Notes: generated from the letters alone by a model not told the origin. A DNA stretch of 22,336 nt from Flavobacteriales bacterium (GCA_947375085.1 CANCEQ010000026.1:1-22336); one strand, 5' to 3'; shown: positions 9,101 to 17,678, counted from the first letter of the stretch. Made by a program: numbers and translations.

Positions 9101-11952
9101 ACAATCAAACAGTTTGTTTGAATACATCTATAACCAATATTACTTATTCAACAACCGGAGCAACCGGAGCATCATTCTCAGGTTTACCATCAGGTGTGAA
9201 TGGATCATGGAGCTCTAACGTTGCAACGATAACTGGAAATGCTGGAATAGCAGGAAATTATACTTATACAGTAACATTAACAGGAGGTTGTGGATTAGTA
9301 ACTCAAACAGGATCAATTCAAGTTACACCAATTAATACAGCAATTTTATCATCAACTTTAGGAACAGATAATCAAACAGTTTGTTTGAATACGTCTATAA
9401 CTAATATTACTTATTCAACAACAGGAGCAACTGGCGCATCATTCTCAGGTTTACCTTCAGGTGTTAATGGATCATGGAGCTCTAACGTAATAACAATAAC
9501 TGGACTTCCAGGAACATCAGGAACATCTAATTATACTGTGACATTAACAGGAGGTTGTGGATCAGTGACACAAGTTGGAAATATTCAAGTAACACCTATA
9601 AATACAGCATTATTATCTTCAACAGTAGGAACAGATAATCAAATAGTTTGTATTAATTCCGCATTAACAGATATTAAATATGCAATATCAGGAGCAACTG
9701 GAGCAAATTATTCTGGTTTACCAATTGGAATTAGTGGTATTTTCAATAGTAATCAAATTACTTTAACTGGAACTTCTGCAACTTCAGGAACATTTAATTA
9801 TTCAATAACTTTAACAGGTGGTTGTGGAGTAACTTCAATTCCAGGAACTATCACGGTAACCCCTTTAAATACCATTGCATTAACTTCAGCTATAGGAACG
9901 GAAAACCAAATAATTTGTGAAAGCAGTGCAATTTCAGCTATCTCTTATAATACTTCAGGAGCAACCGGTGCAAATTTCACAGGTTTGCCAAATGGTGTAA
10001 CAGGTAATTGGAATTCAAATGTGATTTCTATAAGTGGAACACCATCTGTGACGGGTTCTTTTCCTTATACAATTAATTTAACAGGTGGTTGTGGAACTAT
10101 AACAAAAACAGGAACAATTACTATTGATGCTTTACCAACAGCTTCAGTTGGTGCTTCACAAACAATTTGTGGAGGTTCAAATGCAACAATTACTGGTGCA
10201 ACTGCAACTAATGGAACAATACTTTGGTCGCATAACGGATTTGGTTCAATATCAGGCGGAACAACGTTGACACCAACTTATACTTCAACTCTTAGTGATG
10301 CCGGAAATACAGTAGTTTTAACAATGACAGTTACAAGTAATAATTCATGCTCTTCAAATAGTGCTACTGCAAATGTATCTTTAACAATTCAAAATTGTGC
10401 TGCACCTGTATTAACGATAACAAATCCATTTGCAGTTTGTTCTCCAACTACAGTTGATATTACAAGTTCTTTAATAACAATGGGAAGTACAAATGTTGGA
10501 ACGTTTACTTATTGGTCTGATGCATCAGGAACAATTATTCTTCCAAATCCAACAACAATTTCTAATTCTGGAACATATTATATTAAAGCAATAAATGGAA
10601 ATGGTTCTGATATTAAACCTGTTGTAGTTACTATTAACCAAACTCCAAATTTAACAATAACAAATCCTGCAGCAGTTTGTTCTCCAAATACGGTAGATTT
10701 AACATCTTCATCGATTACGCTTGGAAGTACAAATATGATGGGTGGACCAATAACTTATTGGACCGATATTCCAGCAACTAATCCTTTGGCCAATCCATCT
10801 TCAATATCAGTATCAGGGACCTATTATCTCAAAATTTATAATACTTCATGTTCTGATACAAAACCGGTTATAGTTACAATAAATCCTGCTCCAGTTTTAA
10901 CAATAACAAACCCATCACCAGTGACATCACCAACAACAGTTGATATTACTTCTCCATCAATAATTGCAGGTAGCACAGGTAATGGAACATTAACGTATTG
11001 GATAAATCCAGATGCTTCGGTTCCTTTAACAAATCCTTCTGCAGTTTCAATGTCAGGGACTTATTATATTAAATCTACATTAGGAAATTGTTCAGATACA
11101 AATTTTGTAACGGTAACTATTAATAAGGTAAGCTCTCCAACAACTCAATTGAGCGCGTATGTTATGCCAAGAGGGGTAACTCAAAATGGATATTGTGATG
11201 GTTCAGCAGAAGTGGTAGTCACTTCTGGTACAGCACCTTACACTTTTTTATATTCTGACAATTCAATAGATATTAAAGCTACAGGTTTGTGTAGTGGCTT
11301 AAAATCAGTTAGAGTTGCTGATGCTAATAAGGATACATTGTACATAAATTTCATAATTTCATCTCCTGGAAACCTTACCACAACTACAACATTAATTGAT
11401 TCGACAATAATTGATAGTGTTTTTAACTCTGTAGTAACTAATTGTGTTTTAAATTATTCAAAAATTGATTCAGCGAAAATTATGAATTACAAAATATTTT
11501 CAAATGATAGTATAAGAATAAATTGGAATGTGTATTCAAATGCTTCAAATGTATTGATTTCAGATGTTTATTCAATGAATGTGATTTCAAATGCAGGAGT
11601 ATATTCTTTTGTACTTCAGATATATTGCCCTAATAAAGTATCGGGTAATTTTTTAACGGCTTATGATCAGGTTTATTTATCAACCGAAGATTTATGGAGT
11701 GTAGGAATAAATACTTTACAATTGAATGAATATGTTATTTATCCGAATCCATTCTCTGATAAGATAGTTGTTAAATCTCATTTTGGCGATGTAAAAATGA
11801 TTATTTTATCAGACATTACAGGGAAAGTTTTAATAAGTAAAGAATTGACTTTTGAAGAAGAAATAATTGACACGAATGAGTTATCAAAGGGGAATTATAT
11901 CCTAACAGTAAAAAGAGAAAAAAGCACAGAAACGTTTAAGTTTTTTAAGTAA
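6130..11952 (+). CDS. Giant T9SS-exported surface protein 1 with Ig-like/Big_2 and 89-residue repeats
   Basis: The product is 1940 residues. A signal peptide (KNLITK, then a hydrophobic stretch, cut after TFA at residue 23) sends it to the periplasm, and the C-terminal T9SS type A sorting domain (about residues 1865-1940, YPNPFSD motif, ending KFFK) implies export to the cell surface by the type IX system. The stalk is a mosaic of four repeat types. The first is an 89-residue module (NQT[IV]C ... GATGAxFSGLP ... LTGGxG), once at residues 25-109, once at 648-735 and five times in tandem at 891-1335. Four Big_2-like domains (GLVTGIASGTTTITY) form the second type. Five Ig-like units with AVCSPxxxDLT...YWTD...GTYYIKSTLG, about 80 residues each, form the third. 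The fourth comprises PKD-like units near residues 140-195 and 1338-1420. Residues 1674-1851 form the SprB-like plus unknown cassette shared with the other two surface genes. It is probably an adhesin or matrix protein; no enzymatic domain is seen. Confidence 0.9.
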   Translation: MKNLITKFFFIFLITLIGNQTFAQTITLNSAVPTSNQTICINTALMNVEYLVLGGATNATISGLPNGVTGNYSAGIFTISGTPTESGNFSYTVTTDGATPATATGNINVDDVASVGQGWNSNLCLNSTATISDFLVSSGTYLWTHNGAGSVANQTTIMPTYTPAQGDVGNTVTLTLVVTSNNSCPTSTATTSFTYNVKGVPSFTGNLYTYVGSTVQMVGSPGHHQYYPWMSSDGSVATIDNTGLVTGVALGSTTITYQDTNNCSVTKTLDVVTLVTPSISGNLTICSGSNSQLTGTETAMANNPWVSSNTGIATVSNTGLVSGISAGTTAITYMNSTGGTSTVNVVIKATPSVSVNAQTICNGASATLVATPSITGGTYLWGGNEITQNITVNPTTNTNYTVVYTLNGCSSNQSLGVVTVNPIPSVNAGADITICSGASIILSGSGAQSYSWSNSVTDGTSFIPSVGSTNYTLTGTSNGCSATDVVNVTVNTTPNLVITNPAAVCSPNTIDVTSPAVTSGSTGGGTLSYWTDANCTTSLGSPSAIINAGPIYIKSTLGVCSDVKQVTVTINSQPSITGNLSTYATSTTQLTGSATAAVNTPWLSSNTGIATVSNTGLVTGIASGTSTITYTNNNGCSNTVLVTVGALNTITLSSAVGTDNQTICANTPITNITYTTTGATGANFSGLPSGIIGNWISNSITLSGTATISGTYNYIITLTGGNGSITKSGIIVFNTQPSLSISNPTAVCSPSNIDLTNAGITSGSTGGGTLTYWTDAATSTSLVNPSAITSSGTYYIKSTLGACSDVKSVVVTINSQPVISGVLSTYATSTTQLTGSATAAVNTPWLSSNIGVATVSTTGLVTGIASGSTTITYTNNSGCSNTAVVTVGALNTITLSSSVGTDNQTICTNTSMSSVTYTSTGATGASFSGLPTGVNGNWNANTVTISGTPSVSGSFNYTITLTGGNGVVTKTGSIQVSTLNTVLLSSTIGTDNQTVCLNTSITNITYSTTGATGASFSGLPSGVNGSWSSNVATITGNAGIAGNYTYTVTLTGGCGLVTQTGSIQVTPINTAILSSTLGTDNQTVCLNTSITNITYSTTGATGASFSGLPSGVNGSWSSNVITITGLPGTSGTSNYTVTLTGGCGSVTQVGNIQVTPINTALLSSTVGTDNQIVCINSALTDIKYAISGATGANYSGLPIGISGIFNSNQITLTGTSATSGTFNYSITLTGGCGVTSIPGTITVTPLNTIALTSAIGTENQIICESSAISAISYNTSGATGANFTGLPNGVTGNWNSNVISISGTPSVTGSFPYTINLTGGCGTITKTGTITIDALPTASVGASQTICGGSNATITGATATNGTILWSHNGFGSISGGTTLTPTYTSTLSDAGNTVVLTMTVTSNNSCSSNSATANVSLTIQNCAAPVLTITNPFAVCSPTTVDITSSLITMGSTNVGTFTYWSDASGTIILPNPTTISNSGTYYIKAINGNGSDIKPVVVTINQTPNLTITNPAAVCSPNTVDLTSSSITLGSTNMMGGPITYWTDIPATNPLANPSSISVSGTYYLKIYNTSCSDTKPVIVTINPAPVLTITNPSPVTSPTTVDITSPSIIAGSTGNGTLTYWINPDASVPLTNPSAVSMSGTYYIKSTLGNCSDTNFVTVTINKVSSPTTQLSAYVMPRGVTQNGYCDGSAEVVVTSGTAPYTFLYSDNSIDIKATGLCSGLKSVRVADANKDTLYINFIISSPGNLTTTTTLIDSTIIDSVFNSVVTNCVLNYSKIDSAKIMNYKIFSNDSIRINWNVYSNASNVLISDVYSMNVISNAGVYSFVLQIYCPNKVSGNFLTAYDQVYLSTEDLWSVGINTLQLNEYVIYPNPFSDKIVVKSHFGDVKMIILSDITGKVLISKELTFEEEIIDTNELSKGNYILTVKREKSTETFKFFK
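8800..10134 (+). repeat. Five in-frame tandem repeats of exactly 267 bp
   Basis: Units begin at 8800, 9067, 9334, 9601 and 9868, each 89 codons with no insertion or deletion. The units at 9067 and 9334 are the closest pair at DNA level, differing largely at silent positions over the first half. Diverged relatives lie at 8071 and at the N-terminus (from 6202). The constant period suggests expansion by unequal recombination with each unit kept as one folded domain. Confidence 0.9.
11149..11682 (+). repeat. Shared C-terminal cassette, copy 1 (SprB-like module plus unrecognised segment)
   Basis: This 178-residue segment is shared by all three surface genes (other copies 16771-17310 and 21525-22052). 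The first part is SprB-like: AYVMPRG, YCDGSAEV, GTAPYTFLYS, LCSGL, then FIISSP. The second part has the pattern DSVFN..VTNCVL, then IDSAKI, INWNVY, and ends VLQIYCP.K and LTAYDQ. Its two cysteines are invariant in all three copies. I do not recognise the second part as a named domain. Confidence 0.85.
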
Positions 11953-11971
11953 AATAAAATATAGGTTAATC

Positions 11972-12020
11972 AAACATCCTGTTAATGATTTTTATGATAT
12001 ATATCATTAATAGGGTGTTT
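11972..12020 (+). terminator. Long hairpin downstream of surface protein 1
   Basis: Two 18-nt arms (11972-11989 and 12003-12020) pair throughout, with two G-U pairs, around a 13-nt loop. The hairpin starts 19 nt after the stop codon. It is only followed by TTTATAATC, so the T-tract is weak. It probably terminates transcription or protects the 3' end of the message. Confidence 0.6.
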
Positions 12021-12099
12021 ATAATCATTCATAAGGCTAAAATATTCATTCGTCCTATTTTTTCGTTATTTATTTTAAGTATTTAATCAATTAATTATT

Positions 12100-12107
12100 T
12101 ATCTTCG
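12100..12107 (+). promoter_or_regulatory. Candidate -7 element before surface protein 2
   Basis: TATCTTCG differs from TAnnTTTG at one base and lies 19 nt before the ATG at 12127. No TTG occurs at the expected -33 position. The region 12021-12126 otherwise shows only AT-rich sequence. Confidence 0.35.
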
Positions 12108-12126
12108 CAAGATAATTTTTAATTAA

Positions 12127-15100
12127 ATGCTTATGAAAACAATTACTAGTAAATGGTGTTTGTTGATTTTAGGTTTTATTCTCAGCTTCAATATGTATGC
12201 TCAGGATACACTTACTATCGTACCACTCACCGGAAGCAATACCTGCGATGGTAAAGCTATTGTGAACAAGGCTATAGTGAAAACGTCATGGACGTGGCAC
12301 GATAGTACTGGAACAAATGTACTTCAGACAAATGGAGATACATTGAAAAACCTTTGTAAAGGGAATTATATCCTTAAATTCTTTAGTAGTGTAGCGAATG
12401 ACACTAAAACAGTTCGTTTTCACATTGGATTTGGAGCTAATAATCCTTGTACTTTAGGAGCTTCGTTAAATACAGTTCCAAATACAGCTGCATCTGGAGC
12501 GAGTTGTAACGGTTCTTATACCGTAACAGCTATTAATGGTACACCTCCTTATTTGTTTTCAAATGATAATGGTGCTACATTTTCTTCTGTAAATAATGTT
12601 AAAAGTGGTTTATGTTCTGCAAATTATACAGTAATTGTTAAGGATAAAAACAACTGTACAACGAATGTTTTTGGATTTGTTTCGAATGGAAACAATAACG
12701 GAGGAACTACAAATAATGGACCAGCTAACAATGGTAAGCCTTGTCAAGCTTATTTTAAAGCGAATCCATTAGATACTACAGGATTAAAGTTTCATTTCTA
12801 TGATACATCAAGAGTAGATGCAGGAGCAACAATTTCTTCATATGTTTGGAAAATGGATGGTCAACCAGTAGGAACGACAGCTACAATTGATCAATTATTC
12901 ACAGCAGGTAAGCACAATATGTCTTTGACAATCTCTACTTCTGCTGGATGTACAGATACATATATTGATAGTGCAAGTTTCCCGAATAAAGGAGGAAACA
13001 ATGATCCTTGTGCAAATACAAATTTTGTTACAAATATAAATGTAACTAATTCAACAGTAGCATCTCCAAATTGTAACGGATCTTTAGTTGCAACAATTTC
13101 AGGAGTAGCTAATTATACTTATACTTGGAGTAATAATTTAGGTAACACTAACTTAACTCAAAATAATTTATGTCCTGGTACTTATACATTGACTGTAACT
13201 GCAAATGGTTGTACAAAATCAGAGACTAGACAAATTTTACAAGGTTCAGCGAATAATAATTGCGCGAATTCTAATCTTTCTGCTACTCAAAATACTACTC
13301 CAAATAATTCAACTACAGGAAACTGTTCTGGTTCAATGGATGTATTTGCAAATGGTGGACATACTCCATATTCTTTCTCTACAGATAGTGGAAAAACATT
13401 TACACCAAATCATTTACAATCTGGTATCTGTGCAGGTACATATACTGTACAAGTAAAAGATAGTTTAGGATGTATTGTTTCAGTTACAGGTACAGTAGGT
13501 AATGGAACAAATAATGGTGGAAATAATGGAGGTCCAGCAAATAATGGTAAACCATGTCAAGCTTATTTTAAAGCGAATCCATTAGATACTACAGGATTAA
13601 AATTCCATTTCTATGATACATCAAGAGTAGATGCAGGAGCAACTATTTCTTCATATGTTTGGAAAATGGATGGTCAACCGGTAGGAACAACAGCTACAAT
13701 TGATCAATTATTCACAGCAGGTAAACACAACATGTCTTTGACAATTTCGACTTCTGCTGGATGTACTGATACATATATTGATAGTGCAAGTTTCCCAAAT
13801 AAAGGAGGAAACAACAATCCTTGTGCTAATACAAATTTTGTAATAAATATTAATGCAACGAATTCAACGGTTGCTTCTCCAAATTGTAATGGATCATTAG
13901 TAGCAACTATTTCAGGAGCTGCTAACTATACTTATTCTTGGAATAATAATTTAGGTAATACAAATTTGACTCAAAACAATTTATGTCCAGGAACTTACGT
14001 ATTAACAGTAAATGTTAATGGTTGTTCAAAATCTGAAACAAGAGTAATTGGTCAAGGAACAAATAATGGTGGAAACAATGGAGGTCCAGCTAATAATGGT
14101 AAACCATGTCAAGCTTATTGGAAAGCGAATCCATTAGATACAACAGGATTAAAATTCCATTTCTATGATACATCAAGAGTAGATGCAGGAGCAACTATTA
14201 CTTCTTATGTTTGGAAAATGGATGGTCAACCAGTTGGAACTTCAGCTACTCATGATCAACTTTTCATAGCTGGTAAGCATAATATGTCATTGACTATTAC
14301 AACTTCAGCTAGTTGTACTGATACATATATTGATAGTGCAAGTTTCCCAATGTTAAACAATGGAGGTAATAATAACCCTTGTGCTAACAATCCTTTACAA
14401 GTTACTATCAGTGAAACAAACGTTACAGATGCTACAAAATGTGACGGTACTTTAACTGCAACTGTAACTGGTGTAGCTAATTATACGTATGTTTGGAGTA
14501 ATAATTTAGGAACTACTAAATTAAATCAAACTGGTTTATGTCAAGGTAATTATACAATTACTGTTAAGGATATTACTTCAGGATGTTCTAAAACACAGAC
14601 AAGAACAGTTGGAATTAACCCTCCAAAAAATAACTGTCAAGGTTCTACATTAGCTGCAACAATTATAACAAATCCTGCATTAAATGCAGCTACTTGTAAT
14701 GGTAAAATAATTATCAACGCTACAGGTGGTCGTTTACCATATAAATTCTCAGCAGATAATGGTGTAACTGTAGTGAATACATCTATTTTTAATAATATTT
14801 GTGCTGGAACATACAATGTAGGTGTAGAAGATAGTTTAGGATGTGTTCTTCATTTAACGGCAACTGTTGCATTAGATGCTAACAATACTGGAACTAATCC
14901 TTGTTCTAATACTACAATCAGTGGTTTAGTTTCATCGGTTTCTCCTACTAAAGCAGGAACATGTGTTGGAAAAGTTTCAATTGATGCGCATGGAGGTAGA
15001 TTCCCATACAGTTTTGTATTGACAAGTACTTCTTCGGCTTCATTAACAACAAAAGATCCTCACTTTACAAATTTATGTGGTGGAAATTACAATGTTAAAA

Positions 15101-17583
15101 TTGTCGATAGTTTAGGATGTTCTAAATCTATTAATGTTGTGGTTCCTGTTGATTCTTCAACAGCGCCTAATCCTTGTGCGAATACAACTTTAGCAGCAAC
15201 AACTTCTTCTACTAAAGCGTTTAACGCAGCAACATGTAATGGTAAAATCATCGTTCAGGTAACTGGAGGACAAGCACCTTATAACTATTCTGCTGATAAT
15301 GGAACTACAGTTACAACTCAAAATGTAATTTCTAACTTATGTGCAGGAAATTACAACGTAGTTGTAAAAGATAACTTAGGATGTTTAGTAAATGTAAGTG
15401 CAACTGTTAAAGTTGATTCAGTTATAGTTGCTCCAAATCCTTGTAATGGTACTACATTAAATGGTTATGTTTCTGCATTAACACCAACTGCAACAGATTC
15501 TACTTGTACAGGTAAATTCTACATTAATGCAAAAGGTGGACGTGCTCCATATAAATTTAATGTTGTAAATAACGGTGGAGCTTCAGGAAATGCTTTAGCA
15601 ATTACTACACCATTCTTCTCTAATTTATGCGCAGGTAATTATACTGCTGTAATTATTGACAGTGTTGGTTGTATTAAATCATTCCCTGTAATTGTACCTG
15701 TGGATACTGCTTCTCAAGTAAATCCTTGTAAAGGTTCTGCTTTAGCAATTACTTTTGTTTCTACAAACTCTACATCTTTAGCTACTGCTAATTGTAATGG
15801 ATCGTTAACAGCAACTATATCTGGTGCTGCAAACTATACTTACTCTTGGAGTAATGGTTTAGGGAACAGTAATTTAACACAGTCAGGATTATGTCCAGGT
15901 ATGTATAAATTAACTGTAACTACAACTAATGGTTGTTCTAAAACAGAAACTGGTTTAGTTCAAGTTGGTGCTCCAAAAGATCCTTGTACTGGTACAACGT
16001 TGAACGGTGCTGTTATTTATACAGTTCCAACTACAACTGGAAGCAGTGTGGGTAAAGTTGGTGTTTACGCGACTGGTGGTGCTTTACCATATACTTATAT
16101 TTTAAAAAGTAACACAGCTACAGGTGCAAGTTTGACTTCATCTACGCCAAACTTCAATAATTTGACTGAAGGTACATATTCAGTTATCATTAAAGATAGT
16201 TTAGGTTGTACTAAAAACTTTATTGCTAAAGTTGGTGCTGAAGCTACAGTTCAAACTAATAACCCTTGTTTAAATTCAACATTATATGTTACGATGACTG
16301 AAACAAATGTTTCTGCTCAAGGACAACAAGATGGTTCATTAGTTGCTACAGTAGCTGGTTCTTCAAATTACACTTATACTTGGAGTAACAACTTAGGAAG
16401 TTCTAGTTTAACTCAAACTAATTTAGCTCCTGGTATTTACAAAGTGAAAGTGACTACAAACAGTGGTTGTTCATTTGAGGCGACAGGAAAAGTAGGAATT
16501 AACGTACCAACAAACCCTTGTGTTAACTCAACTTTATCAGTTGCTTTAACTTCAGCTGATGTTACTTCTGCAAGTGCATGTAATGGATCTATTTATTCTA
16601 CAGTTGCTGGTGGTGTTGCACCATACAAATACTACTGGAATACAAAAGATACAACTTCTTTCATCGATACATTATGTAACGATACTTATAAATTAGTTGT
16701 GAAAGATGCACAAGGATGTTTCGTAATTTCTACAGGTGTTGTAGCTAAATATGTACCAGTTAAAATTCCATTGACAGGATATGTTATTCCAGTTGGTGAA
16801 ACTACTGTTCATGGATGTGACGGTTCAGCTTCTGCTATTGTTTATGGTGGAACTGCTCCATATACTTACTTGTATTCTAATAACTCTACTGAGTCATCTA
16901 CTCCGTATTTATGTGGTGGATTACAATCTTTATTAGTTAAGGATGCGACAGGAGATTCATTAGTTTTACAATTCGTTATTTCTTCACCTGCGAATACTAT
17001 TAACAGTGGAAATGTTACAACTGGTACAACAAATGTTGTAGATAGTTTATACAGTAAAATTGTTAAAAATTGTATAATCCCAGATTTTACACTTATCGAT
17101 TCAGCGAAAGTGAAAGATTATGTGTTATTAGCAAATGATTCAATTTCAGTTAATTGGGCAGTTTACTATAACCATGGTGCAAATTCTATAATTGTAAATA
17201 ACAAATATGCTTTAGATTTCACTGCAGGTAATTATAAATTCTCTCTTCAGTTGTTATGTCCACAAAAATTAGCGGGTCAATTCTTGACTGCTTTCGATCA
17301 GTTGAGCATAACACAAGAAGGAAGTGGATCTGCAGGATTAGATAATGTAGAAATCAACAATGTTGGAATCTATCCTAATCCATTCTCTGATCACATCATC
17401 ATCTCTCTAGATAATGATGAATCATCTGAAGTATTGATTACAGATATCGCTGGAAAAGAAGTTGTAAACAGAAAATACAACGATAAATTAATCAAAATTG
17501 ATATGAATACATTGTCTTCAGGTTCTTACGTTGTAACTGTTAGAAATAACAATACTGTAACAACTAAACAGATAGTGAAATAA
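12127..17583 (+). CDS. Giant T9SS-exported surface protein 2 with PKD and SprB-like repeats
   Basis: The product is 1818 residues. A signal peptide ends at about residue 25 (MYA/QD); ATGs at 12127 and 12133 both fit, and the second gives a more typical MKT start. The mature protein contains three PKD-type domains (residues 198-291, 469-563 and 653-741), the first two identical over about 90 residues, joined by Gly/Asn-rich linkers (NNGGNNGGPANNGKPC). Around and after them lie 15 SprB-like repeats of about 75-95 residues with the pattern NPC...CNGS...GGxxPYxYxWS...LCxGxYxVxVKDSLGC. SprB-like repeats are named after the Flavobacterium johnsoniae gliding adhesin SprB. Nearly all cysteines fall into pairs (see findings). 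The C-terminus has the shared cassette and a T9SS type A sorting domain (YPNPFSD, from about residue 1743). An adhesin or surface-filament role is inferred; ligand unknown. A strong terminator follows. Confidence 0.9.
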   Translation: MLMKTITSKWCLLILGFILSFNMYAQDTLTIVPLTGSNTCDGKAIVNKAIVKTSWTWHDSTGTNVLQTNGDTLKNLCKGNYILKFFSSVANDTKTVRFHIGFGANNPCTLGASLNTVPNTAASGASCNGSYTVTAINGTPPYLFSNDNGATFSSVNNVKSGLCSANYTVIVKDKNNCTTNVFGFVSNGNNNGGTTNNGPANNGKPCQAYFKANPLDTTGLKFHFYDTSRVDAGATISSYVWKMDGQPVGTTATIDQLFTAGKHNMSLTISTSAGCTDTYIDSASFPNKGGNNDPCANTNFVTNINVTNSTVASPNCNGSLVATISGVANYTYTWSNNLGNTNLTQNNLCPGTYTLTVTANGCTKSETRQILQGSANNNCANSNLSATQNTTPNNSTTGNCSGSMDVFANGGHTPYSFSTDSGKTFTPNHLQSGICAGTYTVQVKDSLGCIVSVTGTVGNGTNNGGNNGGPANNGKPCQAYFKANPLDTTGLKFHFYDTSRVDAGATISSYVWKMDGQPVGTTATIDQLFTAGKHNMSLTISTSAGCTDTYIDSASFPNKGGNNNPCANTNFVININATNSTVASPNCNGSLVATISGAANYTYSWNNNLGNTNLTQNNLCPGTYVLTVNVNGCSKSETRVIGQGTNNGGNNGGPANNGKPCQAYWKANPLDTTGLKFHFYDTSRVDAGATITSYVWKMDGQPVGTSATHDQLFIAGKHNMSLTITTSASCTDTYIDSASFPMLNNGGNNNPCANNPLQVTISETNVTDATKCDGTLTATVTGVANYTYVWSNNLGTTKLNQTGLCQGNYTITVKDITSGCSKTQTRTVGINPPKNNCQGSTLAATIITNPALNAATCNGKIIINATGGRLPYKFSADNGVTVVNTSIFNNICAGTYNVGVEDSLGCVLHLTATVALDANNTGTNPCSNTTISGLVSSVSPTKAGTCVGKVSIDAHGGRFPYSFVLTSTSSASLTTKDPHFTNLCGGNYNVKIVDSLGCSKSINVVVPVDSSTAPNPCANTTLAATTSSTKAFNAATCNGKIIVQVTGGQAPYNYSADNGTTVTTQNVISNLCAGNYNVVVKDNLGCLVNVSATVKVDSVIVAPNPCNGTTLNGYVSALTPTATDSTCTGKFYINAKGGRAPYKFNVVNNGGASGNALAITTPFFSNLCAGNYTAVIIDSVGCIKSFPVIVPVDTASQVNPCKGSALAITFVSTNSTSLATANCNGSLTATISGAANYTYSWSNGLGNSNLTQSGLCPGMYKLTVTTTNGCSKTETGLVQVGAPKDPCTGTTLNGAVIYTVPTTTGSSVGKVGVYATGGALPYTYILKSNTATGASLTSSTPNFNNLTEGTYSVIIKDSLGCTKNFIAKVGAEATVQTNNPCLNSTLYVTMTETNVSAQGQQDGSLVATVAGSSNYTYTWSNNLGSSSLTQTNLAPGIYKVKVTTNSGCSFEATGKVGINVPTNPCVNSTLSVALTSADVTSASACNGSIYSTVAGGVAPYKYYWNTKDTTSFIDTLCNDTYKLVVKDAQGCFVISTGVVAKYVPVKIPLTGYVIPVGETTVHGCDGSASAIVYGGTAPYTYLYSNNSTESSTPYLCGGLQSLLVKDATGDSLVLQFVISSPANTINSGNVTTGTTNVVDSLYSKIVKNCIIPDFTLIDSAKVKDYVLLANDSISVNWAVYYNHGANSIIVNNKYALDFTAGNYKFSLQLLCPQKLAGQFLTAFDQLSITQEGSGSAGLDNVEINNVGIYPNPFSDHIIISLDNDESSEVLITDIAGKEVVNRKYNDKLIKIDMNTLSSGSYVVTVRNNNTVTTKQIVK
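12718..13000 (+). repeat. PKD module copy 1 of surface protein 2
   Basis: This encodes GKPCQAYFKANPLDTTGL... through SASFPNKGGNN, one PKD-like domain with a Cys pair (KPC and AGC). Its protein sequence is identical to copy 2 at 13531 although the DNA differs at scattered silent sites. Confidence 0.9.
13531..13815 (+). repeat. PKD module copy 2 of surface protein 2
   Basis: Same module as 12718-13000, with identical residues from GKPCQAYFK through SASFPNKGGNN. The DNA differences I see (for example aag/aaa, acg/aca, cca/ccg) are silent. Confidence 0.9.
14083..14350 (+). repeat. PKD module copy 3 of surface protein 2
   Basis: This is the most diverged of the three copies (AYWK for AYFK, ATITSY for ATISSY, TSATHDQLFIAG for TTATIDQLFTAG, SASC for SAGC). 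It keeps both cysteines and the length. Confidence 0.9.
16771..17310 (+). repeat. Shared C-terminal cassette, copy 2
   Basis: This 180-residue copy reads GYVIPVG, GCDGSASAIV, GGTAPYTYLYS, LCGGLQS and FVISSP, then DSLYSKIVKNCII, IDSAKV, NDSISVNWAVYY, SLQLLCPQK and LTAFDQ. It has the same order, spacing and cysteines as copies 1 and 3. The segment between FVISSP and the sorting domain has no family I can name. Confidence 0.85.
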
Positions 17584-17619
17584 TTTACGGATGAATTGAT
17601 TTCATCACGTTAAAAACCG

Positions 17620-17652
17620 AAAGGCTGCTTCTTTATAGAGGCAGCCTTTTTT
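17620..17652 (+). terminator. Strong intrinsic terminator after surface protein 2
   Basis: A 12-bp stem (AAAGGCTGCTTC with GAGGCAGCCTTT, one G-U pair) with a 6-nt loop is followed by six T residues. It lies 36 nt after the stop. It should separate surface protein 2 from the membrane protein gene downstream. Confidence 0.9.
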
Positions 17653-17678
17653 GATAAAGGAAAGATATTGTTAGATTA

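Noticed and set aside
8800..10134. Possible CRISPR or noncoding satellite array
   Set aside because: The 267-bp repeats are continuous coding sequence of an exported protein, with no short repeats separated by unique spacers.
13205..13456. 83-codon open frame overlapping surface protein 2 in another plus-strand frame
   Set aside because: It lies wholly inside the long gene, its product is a frame-shifted reading of repetitive coding DNA, and it has no promoter or family resemblance.
17590..17606. Small hairpin GATGAA/TTCATC after the surface protein 2 stop
   Set aside because: It has only six base pairs and no T-tract; the strong terminator at 17620-17652 explains the site better.
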